The notes: generated from the sequence alone by a model not told the origin. A stretch of 49,214 bases of DNA from Planctomycetota bacterium (GCA_030616775.1 JAUWWQ010000031.1:1-49214); one strand, 5' to 3'; shown: positions 17,284 through 25,678, counted from the first letter of the stretch. Program-made: numbers and translations.

Positions 17284-17730
17284 ATGGCGACCGGGAAAGC
17301 CCAGAGAAACACACGGCAGCGTCAGGTGGTGCTGGAGGAATTAAAGAAGCTCACCTCGCACCCGACGGCGGCTGATCTTTACGAGATTGCGAGGGCCCGC
17401 ATGCCCAAGATCAGCTTGGGGACCGTCTACCGGAACCTGGAGCTCCTCGCGGAGAACGGGGTCATTCAAAAACTCGAGATCGGTGGGTCCGAGGCCCGGT
17501 TCGACGGCAACCCGGAGCGGCACTACCACGTCCGTTGTGCTCGCTGCGAACGAGTGGATGATGTGCATGACTTGCCCGGCGGTTTCGTGAAACGCCCGGT
17601 CAAACATCTGAGCGGCTACGAGATTCTGGGCCTCCGCCTGGAGTTCATCGGAATCTGCCCCGAGTGCAGGAAGCGGTCGGAACCGGGGAGCGACGAAGTC
17701 GCGCCTCATGAGAGAGACCATACGAGATAG
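17284..17730 (+). CDS. perR: Fur-family peroxide-stress regulator, PerR-like
   Basis: A 148-residue winged-helix repressor from ATG 17284; the frame continues upstream, but the family N-terminus fits here (RQRQVVLEELKK). DNA-binding helix SLGTVYRNLELLAENG is present. All five PerR-type regulatory metal ligands align: H26, D74, H80, H82 and D93, where Fur would carry Glu at the last position. Aspartate there is what distinguishes peroxide-sensing PerR. Structural-zinc cysteines CARC (85/88) and CPEC are intact. It heads a long plus-strand series of peroxide and oxygen defence genes, which it plausibly represses. The ribosome site is weak. Confidence 0.85.
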   Translation: MATGKAQRNTRQRQVVLEELKKLTSHPTAADLYEIARARMPKISLGTVYRNLELLAENGVIQKLEIGGSEARFDGNPERHYHVRCARCERVDDVHDLPGGFVKRPVKHLSGYEILGLRLEFIGICPECRKRSEPGSDEVAPHERDHTR

Positions 17731-17805
17731 CGTGCGTCGGTGCGGACTACGCTGGGTCATCGCACCCGAGCAAACGGTTTTGAACAACAAAACGGAGCGT
17801 AAAAC

Positions 17806-18321
17806 ATGATGAACCCACAGATTCAGGACGCGTTCAACGAGCAGCTCAATGCGGAGCTCTTTTCGTCTTACCTGTATCTTTCAATGTCGGCGTACTTCGA
17901 GTCGCAGAATCTTAAGGGCATGGCCCACTGGATGCGGGTCCAGGCGCAGGAGGAGAACATGCATGGGATGAAGTTCTTCGACTTCATCAACGAGCGCGGT
18001 GGCAGAGTGGCTCTCGACAAGATAAAGGAGCCCAAGACGGAATGGAGTTCACCGTTGGACGTCTTTGAGGACACCTGCAAGCACGAGAGCAAGGTTACGG
18101 GTCTGATCAACGATCTGGTGGACCTTTCAGTTAAAGAGAAGGATCACGCAGCGAGCGCCTTCCTTCAATGGTTTGTCACGGAGCAGGTTGAGGAGGAGGC
18201 CACGGCTCAGGAGATCAGGGACAAGCTCAGACTTGTGAGTGACAATCCAGTTGCGCTGTTCATGATCGACCAGGAGCTGGGTCAGCGCGGGGTGCCGGCC
18301 TCTGGTCCGGCTCGGACATGA
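17806..18321 (+). CDS. ftnA: Non-heme ferritin
   Basis: A 171-residue iron-storage protein that assembles into a 24-mer and oxidises Fe(II) at a diiron ferroxidase centre. Ligand motifs are present: the first-helix glutamate in NEQLNAELFSSYLYLSM, the ExxH in QAQEENMHGMKFFDF, and QWFVTEQVEEEATA in helix 4. The start is at the first of two adjacent ATGs, behind GGAG. It lies 75 nt after perR and 34 nt before a ferritin-like protein, consistent with one transcription unit. Removing free iron limits Fenton chemistry. Confidence 0.95.
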   Translation: MMNPQIQDAFNEQLNAELFSSYLYLSMSAYFESQNLKGMAHWMRVQAQEENMHGMKFFDFINERGGRVALDKIKEPKTEWSSPLDVFEDTCKHESKVTGLINDLVDLSVKEKDHAASAFLQWFVTEQVEEEATAQEIRDKLRLVSDNPVALFMIDQELGQRGVPASGPART

Positions 18322-18355
18322 TGGGAAGTATTCTCTTGCGTTGAGGAGTGGATAC

Positions 18356-18856
18356 ATGACGATCGAAAAGGCGATACAAACGGCTATTGAACTTGAGAAC
18401 GAAGTACGCGATGTGTACAAGGCGGCGGCGAAGGAGGCGGTCGATCCGGTCGGCAAGCGAGTGTTCGCCGTACTGGCCGACGAGGAGCAGGGACACGTGA
18501 ATTACCTTCAGAGCCGGCTGGAAGAGTGGCGCAAGACCGGCAAGGTCAACCCGGTTGCGCTCGAGACGGCGGTCCCTTCTCGCGAGGTCATTGCCGAAGC
18601 AGCGGACAACGTGTCGGAAAGCATGTCCGATGTGGATCACGGGACTGAGCTGAAGATGCTCGGAATGGCGCTAGAAGCGGAGCGCAAGACCAGCAGCTTC
18701 TACAGGAAGATGGTCGCAGAGCTACCGGTGGAAGGGCAGAAGCTCTTTGAGCGGTTCGTGGAGATCGAGGAAGGCCACTTGGCCATCGTGCAGGCAGAGA
18801 TGGATTTCATAACCGGCACCGGAGCATGGTTCGACGTCCTCGAGGTTAAGCTGTGA
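18356..18856 (+). CDS. Ferritin-like/rubrerythrin-family diiron protein without rubredoxin domain
   Basis: A 166-residue four-helix-bundle protein; ATG 18356 sits behind TGAGGAG, while an upstream ATG at 18341 lacks a site. Two half-bundles each carry an E and an ExxH: IELENEVRDVY / DEEQGHVNY and LEAERKTSSFYRKM / EIEEGHLAIVQAE, giving a complete diiron site. It resembles the erythrin subset of rubrerythrins. Such proteins reduce peroxide or oxidise iron, but here the electron donor domain is separate, perhaps the rubredoxin-like protein encoded next. The C-terminus ends with a short hydrophobic strand (GAWFDVLEVKL). Confidence 0.88.
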   Translation: MTIEKAIQTAIELENEVRDVYKAAAKEAVDPVGKRVFAVLADEEQGHVNYLQSRLEEWRKTGKVNPVALETAVPSREVIAEAADNVSESMSDVDHGTELKMLGMALEAERKTSSFYRKMVAELPVEGQKLFERFVEIEEGHLAIVQAEMDFITGTGAWFDVLEVKL

Positions 18857-18898
18857 CAGCGGCGAATCTGCGGAGCATAACGAAAAGGAGAAGCCAAG

Positions 18899-19234
18899 AT
18901 GAGAAAGTGGAAGTGTGGTGTGTGCGGCTACATTCATGACGGTGATGAGGCTCCGGCACGGTGTCCCAAGTGTGGCGCCGGCACTGAGAAGTTCGCGGCC
19001 CTGGATCAGAAGGCCGCTGGTCTGGTGGAGCGGTCGCGGCACACCAATGCCCTGCATTGCCGGCTGGCGAACCTGGGTCGCAAGATGGAACAGGTCTGCA
19101 AGGACGGCATCGAGGACAATCTGGATCCCGGTTGTGTGGATGTCTTCCAGAAGGCCCTGGCGCACAGCTACGAGATTATGAAACTGGCGATGACCGAGAT
19201 GCAGGCGCACATGGGCAAGGGCAAGTGGGGATAG
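18899..19234 (+). CDS. Rubredoxin-like domain fused to a helical tail
   Basis: A 111-residue protein. The first ~35 residues form a compact rubredoxin-type Fe(Cys)4 knuckle of the rubrerythrin kind: CGVCGYIHDGDEAPARCPKCG. The remaining ~75 residues (NALHCRLANLGRKMEQVC, SYEIMKLAMTEMQAHMGKG) look all-helical and contain two or three extra cysteines and several histidines. I do not recognise the tail as a named family. Its location between a rubredoxin-less ferritin-like protein and a peroxiredoxin suggests a dedicated electron carrier, by inference. It has a strong AAAGGAG site. Confidence 0.8.
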   Translation: MRKWKCGVCGYIHDGDEAPARCPKCGAGTEKFAALDQKAAGLVERSRHTNALHCRLANLGRKMEQVCKDGIEDNLDPGCVDVFQKALAHSYEIMKLAMTEMQAHMGKGKWG

Positions 19235-19237
19235 GAG

Positions 19238-19272
19238 AAGGATGAAGGATGAAGGATGAAAGATGAAGGATG
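19238..19272 (+). repeat. Heptanucleotide tandem repeat (AAGGATG)5
   Basis: Five consecutive copies of AAGGATG, the fourth as AAAGATG, immediately follow the rubredoxin-like gene's stop. Each unit resembles a ribosome site plus ATG. It may be a slipped-strand tract or simply low-complexity spacer. Confidence 0.85.
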
Positions 19273-19346
19273 AATCGGCCAGATTGACGCTGGGGCAATT
19301 CGCGTGTCCTTCATCACTTTCATGAATCGAAAGGAGAATGCTGATC

Positions 19347-19937
19347 GTGTGTGAATTAGTCACTAAGGAAGCCCCTGACTTCGCGGCCCAGGCCGTGATG
19401 CCGGACAACACGTTTTCCGAGCTGAAGCTCTCGTCGTATCGGGGCAAGCATGTGGTCCTGTTCTTCTATCCGTTGGACTTCACATTCGTGTGTCCATCGG
19501 AGATTATCGCGTTTGACAAGGCGCTGGACAAGTTCAAGGAGAAGAACGCCGAGGTGATCGGTGTCTCGGTGGACTCTCACTTCACGCACCTGGCGTGGAA
19601 GAATACGCCACGCGAGAAGGGCGGCATCGGTAACGTACAGTACCCCATCGTGTCCGACCTCACGAAGGAGATTGCCCGTTCGTATGGTGTTCTGCTCAAC
19701 GACTCGGTGGCCCTGCGGGGTCTTTTCCTGATCGACAAGGAAGGGATCATCCGTCATGCCCTGATCAACGACCTGCCGCTGGGGCGCAACGTCGAGGAGG
19801 CCTTACGAGTGCTGGATGCCTTGCAGTTCACCGAGAAGCACGGCGAGGTATGCCCGGCCAACTGGCGGGAAGGTGAAGAGGCCATGAAACCCACTGCCGA
19901 CGGTGTGGCCAGCTACCTGGCCAAGCATGCGGGGTAG
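19347..19937 (+). CDS. Typical 2-Cys peroxiredoxin (AhpC/TSA family)
   Basis: A protein of about 196 residues that reduces hydrogen peroxide, organic peroxides and peroxynitrite. The peroxidatic cysteine lies in DFTFVCPSE and the resolving cysteine in HGEVCPANW, with the conserved PLDFTFVCP context and a C-terminal YF-less tail. Start choice: AAGGAG at 19331-19336 is only about one base from ATG 19338 but 10 nt from GTG 19347, and GTG gives [12 protein letters not shown], the usual family N-terminus. No AhpF is adjacent, so thioredoxin or rubredoxin is the likely reductant. Confidence 0.95.
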   Translation: MCELVTKEAPDFAAQAVMPDNTFSELKLSSYRGKHVVLFFYPLDFTFVCPSEIIAFDKALDKFKEKNAEVIGVSVDSHFTHLAWKNTPREKGGIGNVQYPIVSDLTKEIARSYGVLLNDSVALRGLFLIDKEGIIRHALINDLPLGRNVEEALRVLDALQFTEKHGEVCPANWREGEEAMKPTADGVASYLAKHAG

Positions 19938-19985
19938 CGACACGGTTATGTGGTGACAAAAGGTCCATTCTCGAAGGAGAAAAAC

Positions 19986-20438
19986 ATGGCACTGGACACT
20001 GTGGACAAGATACTGGACTTTGCGATCGGACAAGAAGAGCACGCGGCGAAGTTCTACACTAGCCTGGCAGGTAAAATGGGTCACGAACATATGAAGAAGG
20101 TTCTTCTCGGCTTCGCTGAGGAAGAAAAGGGACACAAGGCCAAGCTTATGGCCGTCAAAGAAAGCAAGTTGATGCTGCCGGCGGAGCAACGCGTTCTCGA
20201 TCTCAAGATCGGCGACTATCTCGAGGAGGTGACCCTCTCGGCTGACCTGGATTACCGCGAAGCTCTTGTCCTGGCTATGAAAGCCGAGAAGGCGGCGTTC
20301 AAAGTATACAACGACCTGGCGTCGGCCACGGACGATCCCGGGTTGAAGGCAACCTTGCTGGGCTTAGCGCAGGAGGAGGCTAAGCACAAGCTGCGGTTTG
20401 AGATTGAGTACGATGACGAGATCCTCAAGGAAAACTAA
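19986..20438 (+). CDS. Ferritin-like/rubrerythrin-family diiron protein, second stand-alone copy
   Basis: A 150-residue four-helix protein from ATG 19986 behind GAAGGAG; the upstream ATG 19950 has no site. Diiron motifs are complete: IGQEEHAAKFYTSLA, FAEEEKGHKAKL, MKAEKAAFKVYNDLA and LAQEEAKHKLRFE. It lacks a rubredoxin domain and is clearly distinct in sequence from the 18356 protein. Iron oxidation or peroxide reduction is inferred from the site geometry of the family. It sits between the peroxiredoxin and the full-length rubrerythrin. Confidence 0.88.
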   Translation: MALDTVDKILDFAIGQEEHAAKFYTSLAGKMGHEHMKKVLLGFAEEEKGHKAKLMAVKESKLMLPAEQRVLDLKIGDYLEEVTLSADLDYREALVLAMKAEKAAFKVYNDLASATDDPGLKATLLGLAQEEAKHKLRFEIEYDDEILKEN

Positions 20439-20465
20439 GGCGTTTGAGAAACGTGAAGGGTGTGC

Positions 20466-21047
20466 ATGAGAATGAGCAGCTTAAAGGGAAGTCAGACAGA
20501 GAAGAATCTTCTTACCGCGTTTGCCGGCGAGTCTCAGGCAAGGAATCGCTACGCCTACTTCGCCAGCAAGGCGAAGAAGGAGGGCTTCGTCCAGATTGCG
20601 GACATCATCGAGGAGACCGCCAACCAGGAGAAGGAGCACGCCAAGCGGTTCTTCAAGTTCCTGGAAGGTGGGGACGTGGAAGTTCAGGCGGCGTTCCCGG
20701 CCGGGGTGATTGGCAGCACGGCCGAGAACCTCAAGGCCGCAGCCGGCGGCGAGCATTATGAATGGGAGAACATGTATCCCGAGTTCGCGCACGTCGCCCG
20801 CGAGGAAGGCTTTGAGGAGGTCGCAAGGGTGTTTGAGTCGGTGGCGGTAGCTGAGAAGCAGCACGAGAAACGATACCTCGGTCTGCTGGCGAACGTAGAG
20901 GCCGGCACGGTCTTCAAGAAGAAGGAGAAGGTTGTCTGGCGGTGCCGGAACTGCGGTTACCTGCATGAGGGCGAGGAGGCACCGGATTCGTGTCCGGCCT
21001 GCGCACATTCGCAGGCTCATTTCGAGCTGCTGGCGGAGAACTGGTAA
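20466..21047 (+). CDS. rbr: Rubrerythrin
   Basis: A classical two-domain rubrerythrin of about 193 residues, reducing hydrogen peroxide to water in anaerobes. The N-terminal diiron bundle includes LLTAFAGESQARNRYAYFA, ANQEKEHAKRFFKFL, GGEHYEWENMYPEF and VAVAEKQHEKRY. The C-terminal rubredoxin domain has CRNCGYLHEGEEAPDSCPAC. ATG 20466 follows GAAGGG at good spacing; ATG 20472 is an alternative. It is the only one of the three ferritin-like proteins here with its own rubredoxin domain. Confidence 0.96.
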   Translation: MRMSSLKGSQTEKNLLTAFAGESQARNRYAYFASKAKKEGFVQIADIIEETANQEKEHAKRFFKFLEGGDVEVQAAFPAGVIGSTAENLKAAAGGEHYEWENMYPEFAHVAREEGFEEVARVFESVAVAEKQHEKRYLGLLANVEAGTVFKKKEKVVWRCRNCGYLHEGEEAPDSCPACAHSQAHFELLAENW

Positions 21048-21105
21048 CGGCCCGACAAGTGGCTGAAGGGACTGGAACGAGAGTCACAAACAGGTTCGCG
21101 CAAGG

Positions 21106-22428
21106 ATGTACGAGACTTCTGTGGACATCATTACTGAAAGCTGGCAGGTTCTTGGCCAGATGGCCCCGTATCTGCTGCTCGGTTTCCTGGTGGCCGGGGT
21201 GCTGTCGGTGTGGGTCTCTCCTGCGTGGGTGGAACGTCATCTTGGCGGGCGCGGGTTGGGGCCTGTGCTGAAGGCGTCGCTATTCGGCGTACCGCTGCCG
21301 CTGTGCTCGTGCGGGGTGATCCCCGTGTCGGCCTCGATTCACCGACATGGTGCGAGCCGCGCGGCGACGACTTCGTTTTTACTCTCCACACCTCAGACGG
21401 GCGTGGACAGCATTGCCGTAACCTACGCGCTGCTCGGGCCCGTATTTGCCGTATTCCGGCCGGTGGCGGCCCTGCTCACCGGATTCCTTGGCGGTGGACT
21501 TGTGCACTTTTTCGGCGATTCGGGCAAGACGAACGGGACAAGTGAGCCCGAGCCTCCGACCTGCACTGATGCCTGCTGCACAGGGGACCATGAACAAAGC
21601 AGGTTCCTGCGCGTGTTGCGCTACGGCTTTGTGACTCTCCCCAAAGACATCGGCCTGGCGCTTTTGCTAGGGATTGTCATCGCTGGGGTAATAGCAGCGC
21701 TCGTCCCGCAGGATTCTCTGAACGCGTACATCGGCGGCGGACTGCTGTCGATTCTGTTGCTGATGGCGGCCGGCGTACCCATTTATGTCTGCGCCACCGC
21801 GTCCGTGCCTATCGCGGCCGGCTTCATGCACATGGGTGCCTCGCCCGGCGCGGCGCTGGCGTTCCTGATCGCCGGACCGGCGACCAACGCTGCTACGTTT
21901 ACCACAATCTGGAAGGTGCTCGGACGGCGGACGGCGATTCTGTATCTCGTCACTGTGGCCGTAAGTGCGGTTGCGTGCGGACTGTTGCTCGATTGGCTGG
22001 TCCCGACAGCGCGGGCGGTGTTGCCGACGCTCGACAGTCACGCTCACGCGGCTGTAGAAGGCGGCTGGTTTTATCATGCTGGAGCCATTGTGCTTCTGGC
22101 TGTGCTGGTGTTTTCTTACTGGTCAAGCAGGGAACGCAGACATGTTGCCGAAGAGGCTGGCAAGGGGCAGGGGGACGCGAACGTTTCTTCTTATGAGCAG
22201 CGTGTGGAACTCGTGGTTGCGGGCATGACATGCAGCCACTGTGCCGAGAGTGTCAGGCGCGCCCTGGCCGAGTGCATGGGTGTAGAATCGGCAGACGTAA
22301 GTCTGCAAGATGGTCGTGCCGTAGTAACGGGTGGTGATCTTAATCGAAAACAGCTCGTGGCCGCGGTGGCCGAGTTGGGATACGCGGTAGACCTGCAGGA
22401 CGACATGGGAGCGTGCGCCGCTCCTTGA
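21106..22428 (+). CDS. SO_0444/ArsP-type metal efflux permease with C-terminal HMA domain
   Basis: A 440-residue protein. Residues 1-350 are a DUF318-type permease with about 8-10 membrane segments and the family motifs GVPLPLCSCGVIPVSASI, FLLSTPQTGVDS and FLIAGPATNAATFTTIW, associated with Cu/Zn or arsenical efflux. A Cys-rich cytoplasmic loop (CTDACCTGDH) follows TM4. The last ~70 residues form a heavy-metal-associated domain with GMTCSHCAESV, a Cu(I)/Zn chaperone fold. Fusion of the two implies self-loading of soft metal onto the pump. It sits among peroxide-defence genes, so metal protection of Fe-S and diiron sites is plausible. Confidence 0.88.
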   Translation: MYETSVDIITESWQVLGQMAPYLLLGFLVAGVLSVWVSPAWVERHLGGRGLGPVLKASLFGVPLPLCSCGVIPVSASIHRHGASRAATTSFLLSTPQTGVDSIAVTYALLGPVFAVFRPVAALLTGFLGGGLVHFFGDSGKTNGTSEPEPPTCTDACCTGDHEQSRFLRVLRYGFVTLPKDIGLALLLGIVIAGVIAALVPQDSLNAYIGGGLLSILLLMAAGVPIYVCATASVPIAAGFMHMGASPGAALAFLIAGPATNAATFTTIWKVLGRRTAILYLVTVAVSAVACGLLLDWLVPTARAVLPTLDSHAHAAVEGGWFYHAGAIVLLAVLVFSYWSSRERRHVAEEAGKGQGDANVSSYEQRVELVVAGMTCSHCAESVRRALAECMGVESADVSLQDGRAVVTGGDLNRKQLVAAVAELGYAVDLQDDMGACAAP

Positions 22429-22490
22429 ACAGATGAAGCGGGCTTGCGGAGACGAGTGTGGTTGGTGACGGTGGCCGAGAGGCGAAATCA

Positions 22491-22697
22491 ATGACATACG
22501 ACATGACAAGATACGCCTGTACCGTCTGCTCGTATGGCTATCACCCGATGAAGGGTGACCCGGAAAACGGCATTCCGCCGGGCACGGCTTTCGAGGATCT
22601 GCCGGATAACTGGCGCTGCCCGTGGTGTGGAGCTTCCAAGGAGCAGTTCGTGCCGGAGAAGGAAGAGCAGAGCGACGTTCGTAGAGAGGATTCATGA
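22491..22697 (+). CDS. Rubredoxin
   Basis: A 68-residue rubredoxin from ATG 22491. The iron ligands are [10 protein letters not shown] and [11 protein letters not shown], with the [19 protein letters not shown] core. It has a short acidic C-terminal tail, somewhat longer than the 52-54 residues usual for rubredoxins. Its stop overlaps the flavodiiron start by 4 nt (ATGA), the classical rubredoxin-flavodiiron coupling, so it is almost certainly that enzyme's electron donor. Confidence 0.95.
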   Translation: MTYDMTRYACTVCSYGYHPMKGDPENGIPPGTAFEDLPDNWRCPWCGASKEQFVPEKEEQSDVRREDS

Positions 22698-23917
22698 ATA
22701 CGACATTGCGTGACAACATCGACTGGGTTGGCTATGTCGACTGGACGGTCCGCGACTTCCACGGCTATAACACCGATCGCGGCGTCACGTATAACGCATA
22801 CCTGATCCGCGACGAAAAGACGGCTCTGGTCGACACGGTCAAGGCGCCGTTCGCGGATCGGCTGCTTCAGAGCATCGCGGCGCTGACTGATCCGGCGGAG
22901 GTGGACTATGTCGTCTGCAACCATGCCGAGCTCGACCACGCCGGAGGTATGACGCGGGTCATGGAGGTGCTGCCCAACGCCACGCTCGCATGCAACAAGA
23001 AGTGTGAGGCAGTCCTTAGCAAGCACCACGACTCGTCCGGATGGAAGACCCATATCGTTGCGACGGGCGATACGTTGCCCCTTGGCAAACGAACGCTTCG
23101 ATTCATCGAGACCCCGATGGTGCACTGGCCGGAGTCGATGTTCACGTACATTCCGGAGGAGAAGCTGCTATTCTCAATGGACGCTTTCGGCCAGCACTAT
23201 GCCTCTTCACAACGGTTCGACGACGAAGTGCCGCTCTGCACCGTGATGGAGGAGGCGAAGACTTACTACGCCAACATCGTCATGCCCTTCGGCAGGCAGG
23301 TGGCCAAGGTGTTGGAGGAGGTGGCCAAGCTCGACATCGAGATGATTGCCCCCAGTCACGGCGTGATCTGGCGCAGCCACGCCCCAGCGATTGTCGAGGC
23401 CTACACGAACTGGTCGACCTGCCGCCCCAAGCCGAAGGTGCTGGTCATCTATGACACGATGTGGGACAGCACCGGCCGGATGGCCCGGGCGATTCACGAG
23501 GGTGCATCGCTGCCGGGGGTGGCGGCCGAGCTCATTCACATCAGAAGCTCGAGCCTTACCAGGATCGCTGCTGAGGTGCTCGATGCGGCTGCGATCGCAT
23601 TCGGTTCCTCGACACTCAACCAGGGCATGCTTCCGATGGCAGGCGCAGTGCTGACCTATTTGAAGGGGCTGAAGCCGGTTGCCAAAGCCGGTATGGCATT
23701 CGGCTCCTATGGTTGGAGCAAAGGCGGGCCGGAAGCGGTGGATGATTACATGAAGGCGATGAAGTGGGAGGTCCTGCGCGAACCGATCAGGGCGCAGTAC
23801 CGACCCACCTTCGAGGTGTTGGATGAATGTCGCGCGGCCGGGAGGTTGCTGGCTGAGAAGGCAAGAGAGATGGCCGCTGATCGCAGGGCAGGCGAGAGGC
23901 TGTGCGTTGATCCGTAG
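22694..23917 (+). CDS. fprA: Flavodiiron protein (rubredoxin:oxygen/NO oxidoreductase)
   Basis: A 407-residue class A flavodiiron protein that reduces O2 to water, or NO to N2O, in the cytoplasm. The metallo-beta-lactamase-like domain has the diiron ligands H77-x-E79-x-D81-H82 ([10 protein letters not shown]), [16 protein letters not shown] and SHGVIW. The flavodoxin domain begins around residue 252 ([19 protein letters not shown]) with an FMN-binding glycine loop and GSYGWSKGG. It is translationally coupled to the rubredoxin upstream. In anaerobes this pair scavenges oxygen using NADH-derived electrons. Confidence 0.96.
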   Translation: MNTTLRDNIDWVGYVDWTVRDFHGYNTDRGVTYNAYLIRDEKTALVDTVKAPFADRLLQSIAALTDPAEVDYVVCNHAELDHAGGMTRVMEVLPNATLACNKKCEAVLSKHHDSSGWKTHIVATGDTLPLGKRTLRFIETPMVHWPESMFTYIPEEKLLFSMDAFGQHYASSQRFDDEVPLCTVMEEAKTYYANIVMPFGRQVAKVLEEVAKLDIEMIAPSHGVIWRSHAPAIVEAYTNWSTCRPKPKVLVIYDTMWDSTGRMARAIHEGASLPGVAAELIHIRSSSLTRIAAEVLDAAAIAFGSSTLNQGMLPMAGAVLTYLKGLKPVAKAGMAFGSYGWSKGGPEAVDDYMKAMKWEVLREPIRAQYRPTFEVLDECRAAGRLLAEKAREMAADRRAGERLCVDP

Positions 23918-23968
23918 CAATGGGTGCGCGATCGTGGTCAACAGGCAGTTGCCGTTTGGCGCTGTTGG

Positions 23969-24541
23969 ATGGGAAGCTCGGGTGTGAGCTGGTTGAACCT
24001 GTCTGGAATCGCGGTTGGACTGGCGATGGATGCGTTTGCCGTCTCCATTGCCGCGGGGCTGATGATTGACGACGTGACGCCCCGACACGTATTCCGAATC
24101 GCCTTTCATTTCGGGCTTTTCCAGTTCATTATGCCGGTTCTCGGCTGGCTGGTCGGATCGACTATCTCGACGCAGGTTGCCGCTTACGACCACTGGTTGG
24201 CGTTTGCCTTGCTCGGCATCATCGGCGGCAAGATGTTGCTCGATGCTCGTTCGGGCTCTGGAAGAACTGCAAAGAGCGACCCCAGTAGAGGCTGGATGCT
24301 TGTGGCACTGTCGGTGGCAACAAGCATTGATGCGCTGGCCGTGGGTCTGAGCATGGCGTTTCTTCAAGTGTCGGTCTGGATGCCATGCGTCGTCATTGGC
24401 CTTGTTGCAGCTCTGTTCAGCACTGTGGGCATTACCTTCGCGGGCCGGCTACTGCGTCGTTGGGGACGCATGGCTGACGTGGTCGGAGGGTGCATACTGA
24501 TATTGATTGGTATCAGGATCATTGTCTCGCATCAAGCGTGA
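23969..24541 (+). CDS. mntP: Manganese efflux pump MntP
   Basis: A protein of about 190 residues with six predicted membrane segments. Family signatures are the paired conserved-aspartate motifs GLAMDAFAVSIAAG (TM1) and VATSIDALAVGLSMAF (TM4), plus FHFGLFQFIMPVLGW. It exports Mn(II). ATG 23969 is the best family start although its ribosome site is weak; the frame opens at GTG 23924. Placement next to PerR-type control makes sense, because PerR reads the Fe/Mn ratio. No yybP-ykoY riboswitch fits in the 51-nt gap. Confidence 0.92.
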   Translation: MGSSGVSWLNLSGIAVGLAMDAFAVSIAAGLMIDDVTPRHVFRIAFHFGLFQFIMPVLGWLVGSTISTQVAAYDHWLAFALLGIIGGKMLLDARSGSGRTAKSDPSRGWMLVALSVATSIDALAVGLSMAFLQVSVWMPCVVIGLVAALFSTVGITFAGRLLRRWGRMADVVGGCILILIGIRIIVSHQA

Positions 24542-24641
24542 AGCTGTGGAATCTGTATCGATGCGTGGTCTGGAACCGGTACCGGTGTGGGGCAACTGAA
24601 TCGGTTCATCATCGAGTTTACCGCGACACGGAGACGAGAAG

Positions 24642-24803
24642 GTGGAAAAGTATGAATGCAACGTGTGCGAGTACGTTTATGATCCCGAAAAAGGCGACCC
24701 GGAAAACGGGATCGAGCCAGGAACGGCATTCGAGGATCTTCCCGAGGACTGGGTCTGTCCCGTGTGCGGTGTGGGCAAGGACAGCTTCTCGCTGAAGGAG
24801 TAG
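24642..24803 (+). CDS. Rubredoxin, second copy
   Basis: A 53-residue rubredoxin starting at GTG 24642. It has the canonical ligands [18 protein letters not shown] and [11 protein letters not shown] with [10 protein letters not shown]. The length is exactly that of classical rubredoxins, and it is more canonical than the 22491 copy. It is encoded between mntP and the ZIP transporter; GGAG lies about 8 nt upstream. It could donate to rubrerythrin, the stand-alone ferritin-like proteins or peroxiredoxin. Confidence 0.95.
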   Translation: MEKYECNVCEYVYDPEKGDPENGIEPGTAFEDLPEDWVCPVCGVGKDSFSLKE

Positions 24804-24853
24804 CACGGTAACGTGGGCTGTCGTGCCTCCAAGTCGGCTTCCGTAGGTGTGCT

Positions 24854-25678
24854 ATGGACCAGTGGCTCGTCGAGTTCTTCGGGCAGTACCACCCCGTCAC
24901 CCAGGCGCTGATCGCCACGCTCTTTACATGGTTCGTCACCGCGGCTGGGGCGGCGCCGGTGCTGTTTGCCAAGCGGGTCAACCAGAAGATGATGGACGGG
25001 ATGCTGGGCCTGGCGGCTGGGGTAATGATTGCGGCCAGCTTCTGGTCGCTGCTTGCTCCGGCCATCGAGATGTCGGGCGGTGATTGGAAACCGGCCACGG
25101 TTGGCTTTTTGGCCGGCGGGTTCTTCCTGTACATCATTGACAAGATTCTCCCGCACCTTCACATCGGGCTCGAGATCTCCGAGGCGGAGGGCATCAAGAC
25201 TTCCTGGCATCGCAGCATCCTACTGGTTTCGGCGGTGACACTGCATAACATTCCCGAGGGGCTGGCCGTGGGTGTGGCATTCGGGGCGGTTGCCCAGGCG
25301 ACTGACGCAGCCGCCGCGCGGGAGTTGATGCTGGGCGGCATCGCCCTGGCAATCGGCATCGGCCTGCAGAACTTCCCGGAAGGACTGGCCGTTGCGATGC
25401 CGCTTCGACGGGAGGGACTCGGGCGCTTCAAGGCGTTCATGTACGGACAGGCGTCCGGCGTGGTGGAGCCGATGGCCGGCGTGCTTGGCGCGTGGTTGGT
25501 GATGACCATGGAGTCGCTTCTGCCGTATGGCCTGGCCTTCGCCGCGGGCGCGATGATCTTCGTCGTGGTGGAGGAGCTCATCCCCGAGTCTCAGCGGGAC
25601 GGCTTCAGCGATTTCGCCACCGCGGGTGCCATGGTCGGTTTTGCGATCATGATGACGCTTGACGTAGGGTTGGGATAG
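24854..25678 (+). CDS. ZIP-family divalent metal transporter
   Basis: A 274-residue membrane protein with eight predicted helices. The binuclear metal site motifs HNIPEGLAVGVAFG (TM4) and LQNFPEGLAVAMPL (TM5) define the family, and the loop between TM3 and TM4 contains ISEAEG and H residues. ZIP proteins such as ZupT bring Zn, Fe or Mn into the cytoplasm. The first His is replaced by Asn in the second motif (QNFPEG), as in many GufA-like bacterial members. With MntP and the HMA permease, it completes a metal-balance set in this island. Confidence 0.93.
   Translation: MDQWLVEFFGQYHPVTQALIATLFTWFVTAAGAAPVLFAKRVNQKMMDGMLGLAAGVMIAASFWSLLAPAIEMSGGDWKPATVGFLAGGFFLYIIDKILPHLHIGLEISEAEGIKTSWHRSILLVSAVTLHNIPEGLAVGVAFGAVAQATDAAAARELMLGGIALAIGIGLQNFPEGLAVAMPLRREGLGRFKAFMYGQASGVVEPMAGVLGAWLVMTMESLLPYGLAFAAGAMIFVVVEELIPESQRDGFSDFATAGAMVGFAIMMTLDVGLG

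Noticed and set aside
23918-23968. Mn-sensing yybP-ykoY riboswitch before mntP
   Set aside because: The gap is too short and the conserved loops are not visible.
23207-24367. 386-residue minus-strand frame antisense to the flavodiiron gene and mntP
   Set aside because: Both plus-strand genes have intact catalytic motifs; the antisense frame is a GC-rich shadow with low-complexity composition.
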